Source of the DNA: Cyclina sinensis
Taxonomy: Eukaryota; Mollusca; Bivalvia; Venerida; Veneridae
DNA: 64,000 bases
Reading direction: 5' to 3'
NCBI GenBank assembly: GCA_012932295.1
Contig: JAAONU010000002.1
Coordinates: 22,723,770 to 22,787,769, forward strand
Shown: piece by piece, positions 1 through 9,700 of the stretch
Position numbering within the stretch: position 1 is the first letter of the stretch
How the letters are laid out: the number at the start of each line of letters is the position of its first letter
Notes under the pieces: generated by a model
What the model saw: only the letters and a program-made list of their open reading frames with translations
Database searches by the model: none
What the model was told of the DNA's origin: nothing
Program-made: the position numbers and the translations under genes

Positions 1-1395
1 TACTAATACTACAGGGGAATTCCAGATGGAAGTGGAATGACTAATTATTCCTTTATCTAACATATCTTTACATTGTCGCTCCATTTCAGCTTTTTGTTCT
101 GGACCAGTCCGATAATGATTCATGTGAACAGGAGCCGCGTTTGGGTCTGTATCTATGTAATGTGTGAACAAATTAGTTTTCCCAATTGTGGCAAGTGAGT
201 CTGAAAAGATGTCACTGTTTTTATTTAGAAAACTTTTAAGTTTAGAGCACTGTTCTGGAGTTAAGTTTGAGTTGTTAATCTTAAAATCAAATGACTCAGG
301 AGTTTTAGGTTCATTAGCACTTTCTGAAACAATGTTAATATTAGCACATTTTTGAGTGTCTGTTTCATCTAATTGAAAGACTTGTGTTTTATCAATTTTA
401 CTAACTGATGCAACAACATAGTTTGCAGGTAAATTGATATCTTCATTTGTTGGGTTTAGCACTCTAATTATTGCTGTAGCACCATTTTGAAATTTTCTAT
501 GAATGGGTTTTACAAGACATCTGGCCACCCTAAAGTCTTTATCATTTGCGACAGGTTCTAATAGCACAATTTCGTTTTTATTTGTCCGAGTTACAGTAAC
601 TGGAATCTCAACCTCATCACGAGCTTGTAGACAGATAGGTTTGTTAGTTTTAGCTACACCAGAACTCAAACTAATTTTTGTTTTTAAAAGGTCATCCTTT
701 AGATGCAAGTAACCGTGGGCCAGGTCAACAAAACATTCATAGTCATACAGGAAGTCAATTCCTATGATGAGTGAATGACGAGTTGAGTCAAGTACATGAA
801 ATTTGTATGGGAAGCATAATCCATTTATTTTTAGTGGAATTTCTATAGATCCTAACACATCAGTAAGGGCACCACCCACACCTCTTACATGATCTAACTC
901 TGATGCTTTTAGTTGTTTGTCAGACAAGCCAACCTTATCAAGATATTGTTTTGATATACATGACACATGGGCACCAGTGTCAACTAAAGCATGCACCTTG
1001 GTACCTAGCACAGAAGCATTGATAATATTCTTTTGCAAAAGTTCAACAACAGCTACATTTGTGACATTTTCATTTGGTTTCCTATCATCTCTAGCACTTT
1101 CAGCTTCCCTAGTTTTATTTTTACCTACAATGTTTGCAGCTGACTGAACATTAATACTTTTAGATTCATTTTTAGGATAGTCTAGAGACTCTGATTCCTT
1201 TTTGTTTGATTTATCATTTGGTTGTTCAGATTTTAACTTTATGTTTACATGTTGCCTTGAAAATTGTGTTCCTAAATTATCTTTGGATGCTGGACTAACC
1301 TTGCCTTTATTCCTAGTTTCATTATTGCCAGTCATGGAAACTTGTTTCCCTTTGTGCCCATTCACAGGTACAGACCCATGAATAGGCGCGAGTTC
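1..1395 (-). mobile_element. pol: Ty3/gypsy retrotransposon pol, N-terminal part (protease and start of RT), runs off left edge
   Basis: This minus-strand frame stays open for 465 codons from just after the gag stop to the window edge. It is in the same frame as gag. A retropepsin active site LVDTGAHVSCI is encoded near 950-985, followed about 65 residues later by the I-I-G-I-D-F-L motif typical of the second half of retroviral-type aspartic proteases. Near 1-170 the reading resembles the start of a Ty3/gypsy reverse transcriptase: an H-Y-I-D-T segment, then H-Y-R-T-G-P, then a K-G-I-I-x-x-S-x-S-x-W-x-S-P-V-V segment. The RT catalytic palm, RNase H and integrase lie outside the window. The intact frame suggests a fairly young copy. 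Insertion is upstream of GPD1 exon 2, so possibly within GPD1 intron 1. Assignment to the gypsy group is by motif reading only; the clade is undetermined. Confidence 0.9.
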
Positions 1396-2586
1396 CTATC
1401 TTTGATAATTTTGTTGAGGGGGAGAAGGGCAGTGGGTTTTCTTATGTCCAGTACCATTGCAGTTAAAACATGTCAAATGTCCCATAGAATTAGTATTTTG
1501 GTTAGCATTCCTACCTTGAAATCGGGTTCCTCCTCTTCCTCCATGTGTTCGGCTGTATGTCTGGGGTGGATCCTGTCGGTATTGTTGTGACTGGGGTCTC
1601 TGTGGTCGATGCTGGTAACTTTGTTGAAATTGTGATTGGTAAGGCTTTTGGTAATAGGGATTTTCTGTCAGTGATGGGTCATTAAATCTTCCCTGAATTT
1701 CATTTATTTGCAGTTGCTGCATGGTAATCGCCTCTAGCATCTTATCTAGTTTTGTTTCCATGCCTTTAAAGTCATTCACTTTATTATATGTATTGATGTC
1801 AGTGGTCTCACTACTCGCCACAGTTTGTTCAGCACGAGTCGCAGCTCTTCGTGCATCATCCAGCGTACTAATATCCTGTGGTTTCACAATTTTCTTCAAG
1901 GATGTGTGAAGTCCATCAATGAAGTGTGTAACTAACCACTGAGTTGGCATACCTCTGTCACGAGATAACTCTAGGTATCGTGTATAGTAATCACATACAC
2001 TCTCTGATGGCTTCTGTTTTATGGCATCAAGGGAAAAACTTCCATCACTACCATCAAATCTTTTTTCAAAAGCATCCTTAAGTCTGTTTGCGTCATCCTT
2101 AATTTCATTACTCAAACTATTATACCAAGCCTGGGCTGGTCCAGCAAACATTAAAGGGAATGTTTCATTTACTTTGTTTTCATTGTAACCCAGAAAGTTC
2201 ATTGCTTTTTTCTTGTAGTCTGCTAGCCATGTTGCACCAAGATCTCCAGGTCTACCTTCAAAGTTCTTAATGTTGCTTGGTGGTAATAAATGTGTTGCCA
2301 TAATTACAGTAGGTTCAGGTTCTAAAGGAGAAGTATTAATGCCTATGGCGCTTGTATTTGAATTTGTTGTTGTATTAGAAACAGTTGCTACTGAAGGATC
2401 TATGGAAATGTTACTTGTTTCGGTTGTTGTAAATCTTCTTGGCTGTGTTAGCTGTTTCTGCTCTTGACGTCCCCTGTTTGCACGAGTTACTGGCCCTATT
2501 GGCGTAAAGACAGAAGGACTTGGTCGACTGCCACCAATTCGTCTGTGGTAAGAACCGTATTCACTGTTCTGCGGCGTACTACTCAT
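1396..2586 (-). mobile_element. gag: Ty3/gypsy retrotransposon gag polyprotein (396 aa)
   Basis: The frame opens with an ATG (2584-2586) and runs 396 codons to a TAG. The N-terminal ~100 residues are low-complexity (Ser/Thr/Asn/Pro). They are followed by a capsid-like region containing G-D-L-G-A-T-W-L-A-D-Y and a F-P-L-M-F-A-G-P-A-Q-A-W-Y-N-S-L segment, which match the conserved helices of retrotransposon gag (Retrotrans_gag type). The C-terminal part is Gln/Arg-rich and ends in one CCHC zinc knuckle, CFNCNGTGHKKTHC (C-x2-C-x4-H-x4-C), that would bind RNA. Gag assembles the virus-like particle in which reverse transcription occurs. The stop is read AGA-TAG-GAA and the downstream frame continues straight into protease. 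No frameshift is therefore needed, and pol expression would require readthrough of the stop, unless the stop is a mutation. Confidence 0.93.
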
Positions 2587-2590
2587 AGGG

Positions 2591-2605
2591 ATCGTTACTC
2601 CACCA
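2591..2605 (-). promoter_or_regulatory. Candidate primer binding site of the retrotransposon
   Basis: Five bases upstream of the gag start, the minus strand reads TGGTGGAGTAACGAT. This begins with the TGG that pairs with a tRNA 3' CCA and looks like the complement of a tRNA acceptor end. The expected LTR ending in CA just before it is not obvious and the 3' LTR is outside the window, so the LTR boundary cannot be fixed. Position is plausible; the tRNA is not identified. Confidence 0.28.
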
Positions 2606-2667
2606 GAATTTTATGAGTTGATAATTTCGCCTCTGAACGTGAATCGTTCACCTTCAATGTGCAAGGG

Positions 2668-2750
2668 CTGCAAAAACCAAAACTTCTTTTAAAAAACCGT
2701 AATTTTATTTTATTTCGAGATATACTTCCAATGTCCAAGTCTGAATGATA
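2668..2750. repeat. 83-bp direct repeat, copy 1
   Basis: This block is identical over 83 bases to 3142-3224, offset 474 bp. It lies just upstream of gag in the minus-strand sense, in what may be the LTR or leader. It is too short and wrongly placed to be an LTR pair. Confidence 0.85.
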
Positions 2751-3141
2751 TTTTAATTTTACATATAACATACATATAACCTTCAATGGGGGAATTACTC
2801 AGGAGTGAAGCCACTCTCTTTGCTTTATGTGAAAGGTACACATAAAAACAAAGAACATCACATTAATTAGTTACTAACAAAATATAAACTGAATTGCTAA
2901 TGTATAATTTGCAACATTGTACATTAGTCTTAATACATAAATGAAGAATTGTCATATGCACATGATTTTTCAAATTAACCTAACATATAGTATTTATTTA
3001 TAATTCAAACCTATATTCATAACCAAATGAAATTCTAATTCAAAAATAAGAAGACGCCACATAAAATCAAAACTACTAAATTCTTAAGATAAGGTAGTTA
3101 GAACAATTATAACAAAGGAACAAAAAGTAAAATCAACATAC

Positions 3142-3224
3142 CTGCAAAAACCAAAACTTCTTTTAAAAAACCGTAATTTTATTTTATTTCGAGATATACT
3201 TCCAATGTCCAAGTCTGAATGATA
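3142..3224. repeat. 83-bp direct repeat, copy 2
   Basis: Identical to 2668-2750. On the minus strand the copy ends in CAG followed by GTATGT, so its edge resembles a splice donor. The copy-1 edge continues as CAGCCC. This would fit one copy being genomic and the other a spliced-and-reinserted leader, but that is speculation. Confidence 0.85.
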
Positions 3225-3240
3225 CTTGACATTGGAAGTA
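3197..3240. repeat. Inverted repeat / hairpin at the edge of direct-repeat copy 2
   Basis: A left arm TACTTCCAATGTCCAAGT and a right arm ACTTGACATTGGAAGTA are reverse complements apart from one extra C, with a loop of about 9 bases. The right arm lies just outside the 83-bp repeat, so only copy 2 can form the hairpin. Confidence 0.75.
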
Positions 3241-3660
3241 TCAGGGTTTTTAAAGGAACCTTTCCAAAGGCGACAGGTTGAGTACAGGATGTCGATTTTT
3301 AGGATTTTATCACTTTTTTTAAATTCAAAGGTAGCTTAATCAACATTAATCATAAATAACAATAATATAAGGAAGCCAGTCTGTGATGTAGACGGTTTTG
3401 GTGCAGCTGAACAGGTAGAGGTGATAGGTTAATCAGTTTAATCTTGCTTAAGGCTTAAGTATCAATTGTGGTGTAAAAATATATTAATAAATTCAAAACA
3501 AAGTGAAAATATGACATTTGTCACTGAATGTCTTATCTCAATCTAAATCATAAGTTTAAGTAAGGTTGTAACATTGAATTTGTTTTAAAAACTAAGATGC
3601 TTAATAACTTACTCAAAAATGTGAATTTTAAGAAATTAAAACATTTCATTGAATTATGAA

Positions 3661-3860
3661 CATTTTGATACCAAAATTGAATAATATATTTTAATTCTAA
3701 ATTTTACCATTAATTTACAAATAACTGATTACAGTTCATTACATAATATTTAATCACAAACATTTTGATACCAAAATTGAATAATATATTTTAATTCTAA
3801 ATTTTACCATTAATTTACAAATAACTGATTACAGTTCATTACATAATATTTAATCACAAA
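3661..3860. repeat. Perfect 100-bp tandem duplication
   Basis: 3661-3760 and 3761-3860 read identically base for base. The pair abuts the 3' side of the decayed reverse transcriptase (minus strand) and may be the 3' UTR repeat of that non-LTR element. Confidence 0.92.
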
Positions 3861-4603
3861 AAGAAATGAATCATAATATATCAAATGGTTTATCAAGTAT
3901 GATACGTGCTGCTCTTTTTTGAAATTTTAATATTTTATTTTGTAATTCTAGGCTGCATGATCCCCATATAGTACAACAGTAATCAAGGTGTGGCAATATA
4001 TAAGCGTTAAAGAAAAGTTTTCTGGAATCTAAGTTTAGGCAGTACTTTATCCTCAATAATAGATGTAGTAGAGAGTTGCATTTTTTCAAAATGTTATTTA
4101 TTTGGCATTTCCAATTTAGATTATTGTCAACCTGTACACCAAGAAGTTTTTCATTGTCAGACTGATTAAGTTCTTGATTGTTCAGAAAGATATTGGTATT
4201 ATCAATGTTATTTGTATTTATGTTTCTTCTATTTAAAGCAGATACATTGTATGTACATGATTTTAGTTTTCTGTGGATTTGGAATCATGGAATTTTTATC
4301 ACACCAAGCTTTGGTGACATTAAGCTGTGATTGAAGAGTATCCCTTACTTCCGTACTAGTTTTGCCAGCTGATGATAAGGTAGTGTCATCAGCAAACATG
4401 TCAATATTTGAGTTATTATCTATATAAAGAGGTAGATCATTTATGTAAATGATAAATAATAAGGGACCTAGAACTGATCCTTGAGGTACCCCTGCAGATA
4501 TTTTTGAAGCTTCAGACAGTTGTCCAGAGACACTTACTTTCTGGAGGCAATCAGTTAGGTATGATGAAAACCATTGAATAGATTGATATTTATACATGTG
4601 CAT
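3861..4603 (-). mobile_element. Decayed non-LTR retrotransposon reverse transcriptase fragment
   Basis: Minus-strand reading gives the second half of a LINE-type reverse transcriptase. It shows a W-F-S-S-Y-L segment, then [15 protein letters not shown], then the catalytic box as F-A-D-D-T-T-L. After that come a K-T-K segment, a K-L-L-G-V motif and a thumb-like region with Y-C-C-T-I-W-G. A one-base frameshift near 4255 separates the first block (4229-4603) from the second (3871-4228), so the copy is dead. The 5' end (fingers domain, endonuclease) is absent. The motif style suits Jockey/CR1/RTE-like LINEs; the clade is not determined. Confidence 0.88.
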
Positions 4604-5593
4604 GGAATATTAATCATTTTACCTCGAATTGCTCTGAAATTTTAAATGATATTTTTTTGTTGCTAAAATGGAATTTGGTATTCAGGTTAATAACCAACCT
4701 GTGCAAGCCACTGTTGTTGCACCACCCATGAGAGCAAGGACTGTCATTGAGTTTACATCTTAATTTATCTTGTTAAAATAAAATTATGCTTCATACTGTC
4801 TTAAAATTTTATGATATAAATGTATAAACACCTGAAAAAGGGGTGTATGATTTTGCATGTTGGTCTACAATGGGGTTTCTAAGATGCCTAAAAAGTGTAC
4901 AGTGGGGTTGCGTAGTCAGAAAAAAGGAGTCTACAATGGGGTCGGGGTTCAATATCTGAACCCCCCCCTTCGCCAAATTTTTTTCAAGTACACTCCCCCC
5001 CTCCCCTCCCCCGGGCACCCATGGTTGTATATCATTGCTGTCTACAATACAGAGTTATATTTGGAGTTATATTTGGAAAGGGTAAATTGAACAAGCCTCT
5101 AGGATTGTCAGATTTGATTCTTTTTATCTGTGTCTGGGTCTAAATATATCTGGTGTATTGTAACCATGATAATCATTTTATTCTACATCTTAATTACTGA
5201 AGGGATTTTTTGAATTTACACCTCATACAAATTCCAGCATGAAAGAAAAGTTATATATATATATATTACAATTTCTAAAAGTAGCAATTTGGAAATCTGA
5301 CAGGTCAAGTGATATGAGGATGCTTCTGTTTGTAATTCATGGAAAACATACAAAGCAAGTTCATAATTATGTACTAAACCATCCAGTTTAAAAATTCCAG
5401 GATATTGGATCCAAAATTACATTTAATATTCGACTGGCACCTGGTACAAATTTCTGTTTGGACATTATGTCTAGATATAGAATGATATTTTATAATATAC
5501 TAGGCAGCCTTGTTTTGAAACACAGTGAAAATCTAAACATTTGCTTTCTCTTTTCTTTCTACATTATTTTTATGATAAGTATAATAACAGTTA
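4604..5593. other. Non-coding stretch with G/C-run repeat fragment
   Basis: No gene is seen. Around 4838-5030 there is a repeat-like block with recurring 'tacaatgggg' and 'acagtgggg' phrases and runs of C at 4960-5010. The rest is AT-rich unique-looking sequence with a short (ta) tract near 5255. Confidence 0.5.
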
Positions 5594-6056
5594 TTATACC
5601 CCTAAAACGAAGTTTGGGGGGTATATAGGAGTCATCCGGCGGTTAGTTGGTCGGTCGGGCGGGCGGTCGGTCTGTTGCAATTTCCTTGTCTGGAGTATAA
5701 CTTGAAAACTAGTGGTTTGAATTCAGTGCAACTTAATGCAATAGTCTAGCACAATGAGAGGAAGTGCAGTGTTCAAGAGTCTTAACTCTATCTCCACTAT
5801 TTGCAGACTTATTGCCCTATGTTGGATTTCCTTGTCAGGAGCATAAGTTGAAAACTTATGGTTGGAATTCAATGCAACTTCGTACAGTGGTCAAGCACAA
5901 TGACAGGAAATGCAATGTACAAGAACCAAACTATCTTTAATTGCCCACAACCATAACTCTATTTCAATTCTTTTACAAAGTATTCTGATACTGATAACTT
6001 CCTCAGTTCCGAAGCAGTCTTGCGGGGGTATTAATCACATTTAGTGATAGCTCTAG
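5594..6056. repeat. Element with TTATACCCC start and GATAG(C/T)TCTAG end, short form
   Basis: It opens TTATACCCCTAAAACG, is followed by a G-run and a cggtcggtcggg-rich stretch, and ends GGGGGTATTAATCACATTTA then GTGATAGCTCTAG. The same start and end phrases bound the longer copy at 7223-8694, so both belong to one family. No protein is encoded. It lies just upstream of GPD1 exon 2, presumably in intron 1. Confidence 0.7.
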
Positions 6057-6546
6057 TTTTATATTGTCAAGAACAATCAGCGGAGTAATTTCTGCAATAG
6101 ATTGTAAAGGATCTTGTTTGTTTTTTTCAGTGTAAAAGAGCATGCAATAGATTTCTTAAGGTTTCTGATCCTTCAAGAAATTTTTATATGAATACAATAT
6201 GAAAATGATTTCAAAAACAGTAATGATTAAAAAAACTGCACATTTTATGTAGTAATGTAACAGAAACAATTATGTAACAATATTGAAGTAGGACAATTTG
6301 CATGTTGAGGGCACAGTACCAGTCTGTTGTCTCTCCTTAGTCAGACTAATAGTCTCTATGTAATTACAATAGTTAATTTGAACTGACCTCTTGATTTCAC
6401 TATTGCTAGTTGTTTTGCCAAAGGAAGATAAATATCCGTCTGTTACAAAACTGAAAATATTGTCATGTAAAGCAAAAACTATTGAGTAGTACAATATGAA
6501 TATCCTTATGATTACTGATGATATTATATTGATATTGTTGTTTCAG

Positions 6547-6727
6547 GGGCTCTGCAATAGCTAAAATCGTCGGGCAGAATGTGCTTGAAAAGTCAGATAC
6601 GTTTGAAGAGAGGGTGAACATGTATATGTATGAGGAGAAGTTTGAAGGGAGGAAGCTGACAGAAGTTGTCAATGAAAAACATGAGAATGTCAAATATCTA
6701 CCAGGTGTTAAGTTACCTGAAAATGTG
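6547..6727 (+). CDS. GPD1: GPD1 coding exon 2
   Basis: Acceptor TTTCAG precedes 6547. The first G completes a split codon, presumably Trp14. 60 codons follow, ending E-N-V before donor GTATGA. It contains the end of the Rossmann NAD-binding entry and HENVKYLPG. Confidence 0.95.
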
Positions 6728-9700
6728 GTATGAAATCATTTCTATTTATTGTGCAGATGCTTCACAATGTCTATCCAGTTCTTTTACCAACAAAAAATTA
6801 ATTCATCTCAGAATCTCTAGAAGGTTGCTTCTGTGTACAAAGATGTATAAGAGGCATACATTCTGTTTCATATACAGACAATACTTATCAGATAAGATTT
6901 TTAGCATGATAAAGTAGATAGGTATACATTTGATAAATAAAGGAAAAAAAGAAGGCAGTGAAACAATTTGTTAACAAAATGTTTTGGTGGTCTTATGTGC
7001 AAGATATCATATACTAAATGATATTCATATATTGTTACATGTAGGTAGCCATGCCAGACCTTATAGAGGCCACAAAGAATGCAGATATTCTAATATTTGT
7101 GATGCCACATCAGTTTGTGAGAGGAACTTGTAAAACCATGCAGGAACATATTAAGGATTCGGCTATTGCTGTATCATTAATCAAGGTAGTTTTCATGAAT
7201 GATCTATGTGTTCAGCAAGTTATTATACCCCCACCACAAAATGTGGGGGGGGGGGGGCTATAATGGATTCACTTTGTCGCGTCCGTCGAGCGGTCGGTCC
7301 GTCCGTCCGTCTCCATTATCGTGTCCGCTCTATAAATCCTATACCAATTGAAGGATTTTCTTCAATCTTGGCTGAAATGTTCACCTCAACAAGGGGATGT
7401 GCAGAACCCATGTTGCCCATGTGTCAGCTCAAGGTCAAGGTCACAATTGAAGGTCAAATATCAAACAATCAAATATTAGACATTATGTCGTGTCTGCTCT
7501 GTAAGTCCTACACTAATTGAAAGATTTTCTTTAATCTTGGCTCAAATGTTCACCTCAACAAGGGGATGTGCAGAACCCATGTTACCCTTTTGACTGCTTA
7601 AGGTCAAGGTCACACTTGAAGGTCAAAAATTGACTTAGAAAATATTCTTAAATTTCAACATGTATTTGAATATTTCTGAAACTAGAAAACGTATTTGCTT
7701 GAAACTTAAAATATATATGTAGTGTCACAATTAGGATATGCAGGTCAAGTATCATAACTCTGTATTGCATTTTGACAAAGTTATGCCCCTTTTTAAGTCT
7801 TCAAATTTTCATACAATCAAATATTAGACAATATGTCGTGTTTGCTCTATAAATCCTATACTAATGGAAGAAATTTCTTCAAACTTAAATGTTCAACTGA
7901 ACAAAGTTATGTGCAGAACCCATGTTACCTTTGTGCCGGCTTAAGGTCAAGGTCACACTTGAAGGTCAAAATTGATTTAGAAAATGTTCTTAAATTTTAA
8001 CATGTACTTGAATATTTCTGAAACTAGCACAGGTATTTGCTTAAAACTTAAAAGATATATGAGGTATCACAAGTAAGATATGCAGGTCAAGTTTCATAAC
8101 TCTGTATTGCATTTTGACAAAGTTATGCCCCTTTTTAAGTCTTTAAATTTACTTACAATCAATACTAGACAATATGTCGTGTCCGCTCTATAAATTCTAT
8201 ACTAATGGAAGGGTTTTCTTCAAACTTGACTCAAATGTTCACCCCAACTGGGCAATGTGCAGAACCCATCTTACCCTTGTGCCAGCTTAAGGTCAAGGCC
8301 ACACTTGAAGGTCAAAAATTGACTTAGAAAATGTTCTGAAATTTTAACATGTACTTGAGTATTTCTAAAACTAGAACAAGTAAGCTCAGTATGCAAAGTT
8401 TTTCCACTCTTAATTACATTTTGACATAATTATGCTATTTTCTTAACTTCACTGCTTTTGTTTGTTTTAGTACATTGGGAAAATAAAAGGTTATTTGTAA
8501 CTGTTTTGAACATGATTTGGCAATATATATTTATACTATTACCTGTACAATTTGTTTGTTTTTTTCACCAGAGATAATTTCTTTTTATGTATTTGTATTT
8601 GTGCCACTAAAGTTATTCCCTTAACCACCTTTCCATGTCGTCTTCTATCAAGGACATTGGTGAGGGTATGAATCGCATTCAGCGATAGTTCTAGTTATAT
8701 TTGCAATTGCTCATTGCACACTTTGGTTTTAATTCACTACTCAACAATTAAAATTAGTTATTCACTTCCAGTATCCAGATATAATTTTAACTTTTTAAAA
8801 CTGTAATGTCTAAACTGTCAGATTTGTTTGATTGAAAAATGTTTGGACAAACTATTTGAGAGCTAATACTTGTTTATATTTTAGGGTTTTGATAAGGCAC
8901 CAGATGGTAAACCTGGGATAGCAATGATCTCAAACATGATAGAAGATATACTCAGTATAGACTGTGCTGTTTTAATGGGAGCTAATCTGGCACCAGAGGT
9001 AGCTGATGAACAATTCTGTGAAGCTACTATAGGTGGGTACAGTTGAAAGTCAGTGTAATTCACCATTACAATGGTTCATATGATATAACATATGACTTTA
9101 CCTATTCCTCCCATTACATTCTATTCCCTACTACAAGAAGATTGTGAACTGTGGCCAGACTGGTCGCTGTCTCTTAGTACAGAAACTTTATTTCTTTTAT
9201 CTTGAGAAGTAAAGCAGTCAATCTAACTATGGTATCAACCCTAGCAAAATATGGTCTCTGATTATAGGTAAACAAAACAAGCAACCTAACTATATACATA
9301 ACAGATCAAGTGCAGCTAATGAGAATAAAGAGAGTGATAGAGAAATGATACCTGCTAACAACTAGTTCCAGATAATACACAGTGTTTCTGTTTACAGGTT
9401 GTAAAAATCTAGCTGATGGTGAACTGTTGAAGAACTTATTTGAGAAGCCATACTTTAGGTGTTCTATATGTATGGATGTTGAAACTATTGAAATGTGTGG
9501 TGCACTCAAGGCAAGTTTTGATCTTCATCTTGGTACATTAATGAGCTGTTTCATTTCTTTACAAACAAGAGGGCTGAGATGTCCTTATCGAAGACAAATA
9601 TAAAATGTCACACAGAGATCAGAGAACCTAGTTTTGGATTTAACAAATCCAAAGTTTCAGTCTTGAGACAGAGATCATCAAGACACTTGTTTTAAAAGTG

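Noticed and set aside
2668..3224. 83-bp direct repeats as the LTR pair of the retrotransposon
   Set aside because: Both copies lie on the same side of gag, only 474 bp apart, so they cannot flank the element.
6666..6917. 83-codon plus-strand frame overlapping GPD1 exon 2
   Set aside because: Reads the exon in the wrong frame and continues into the intron.
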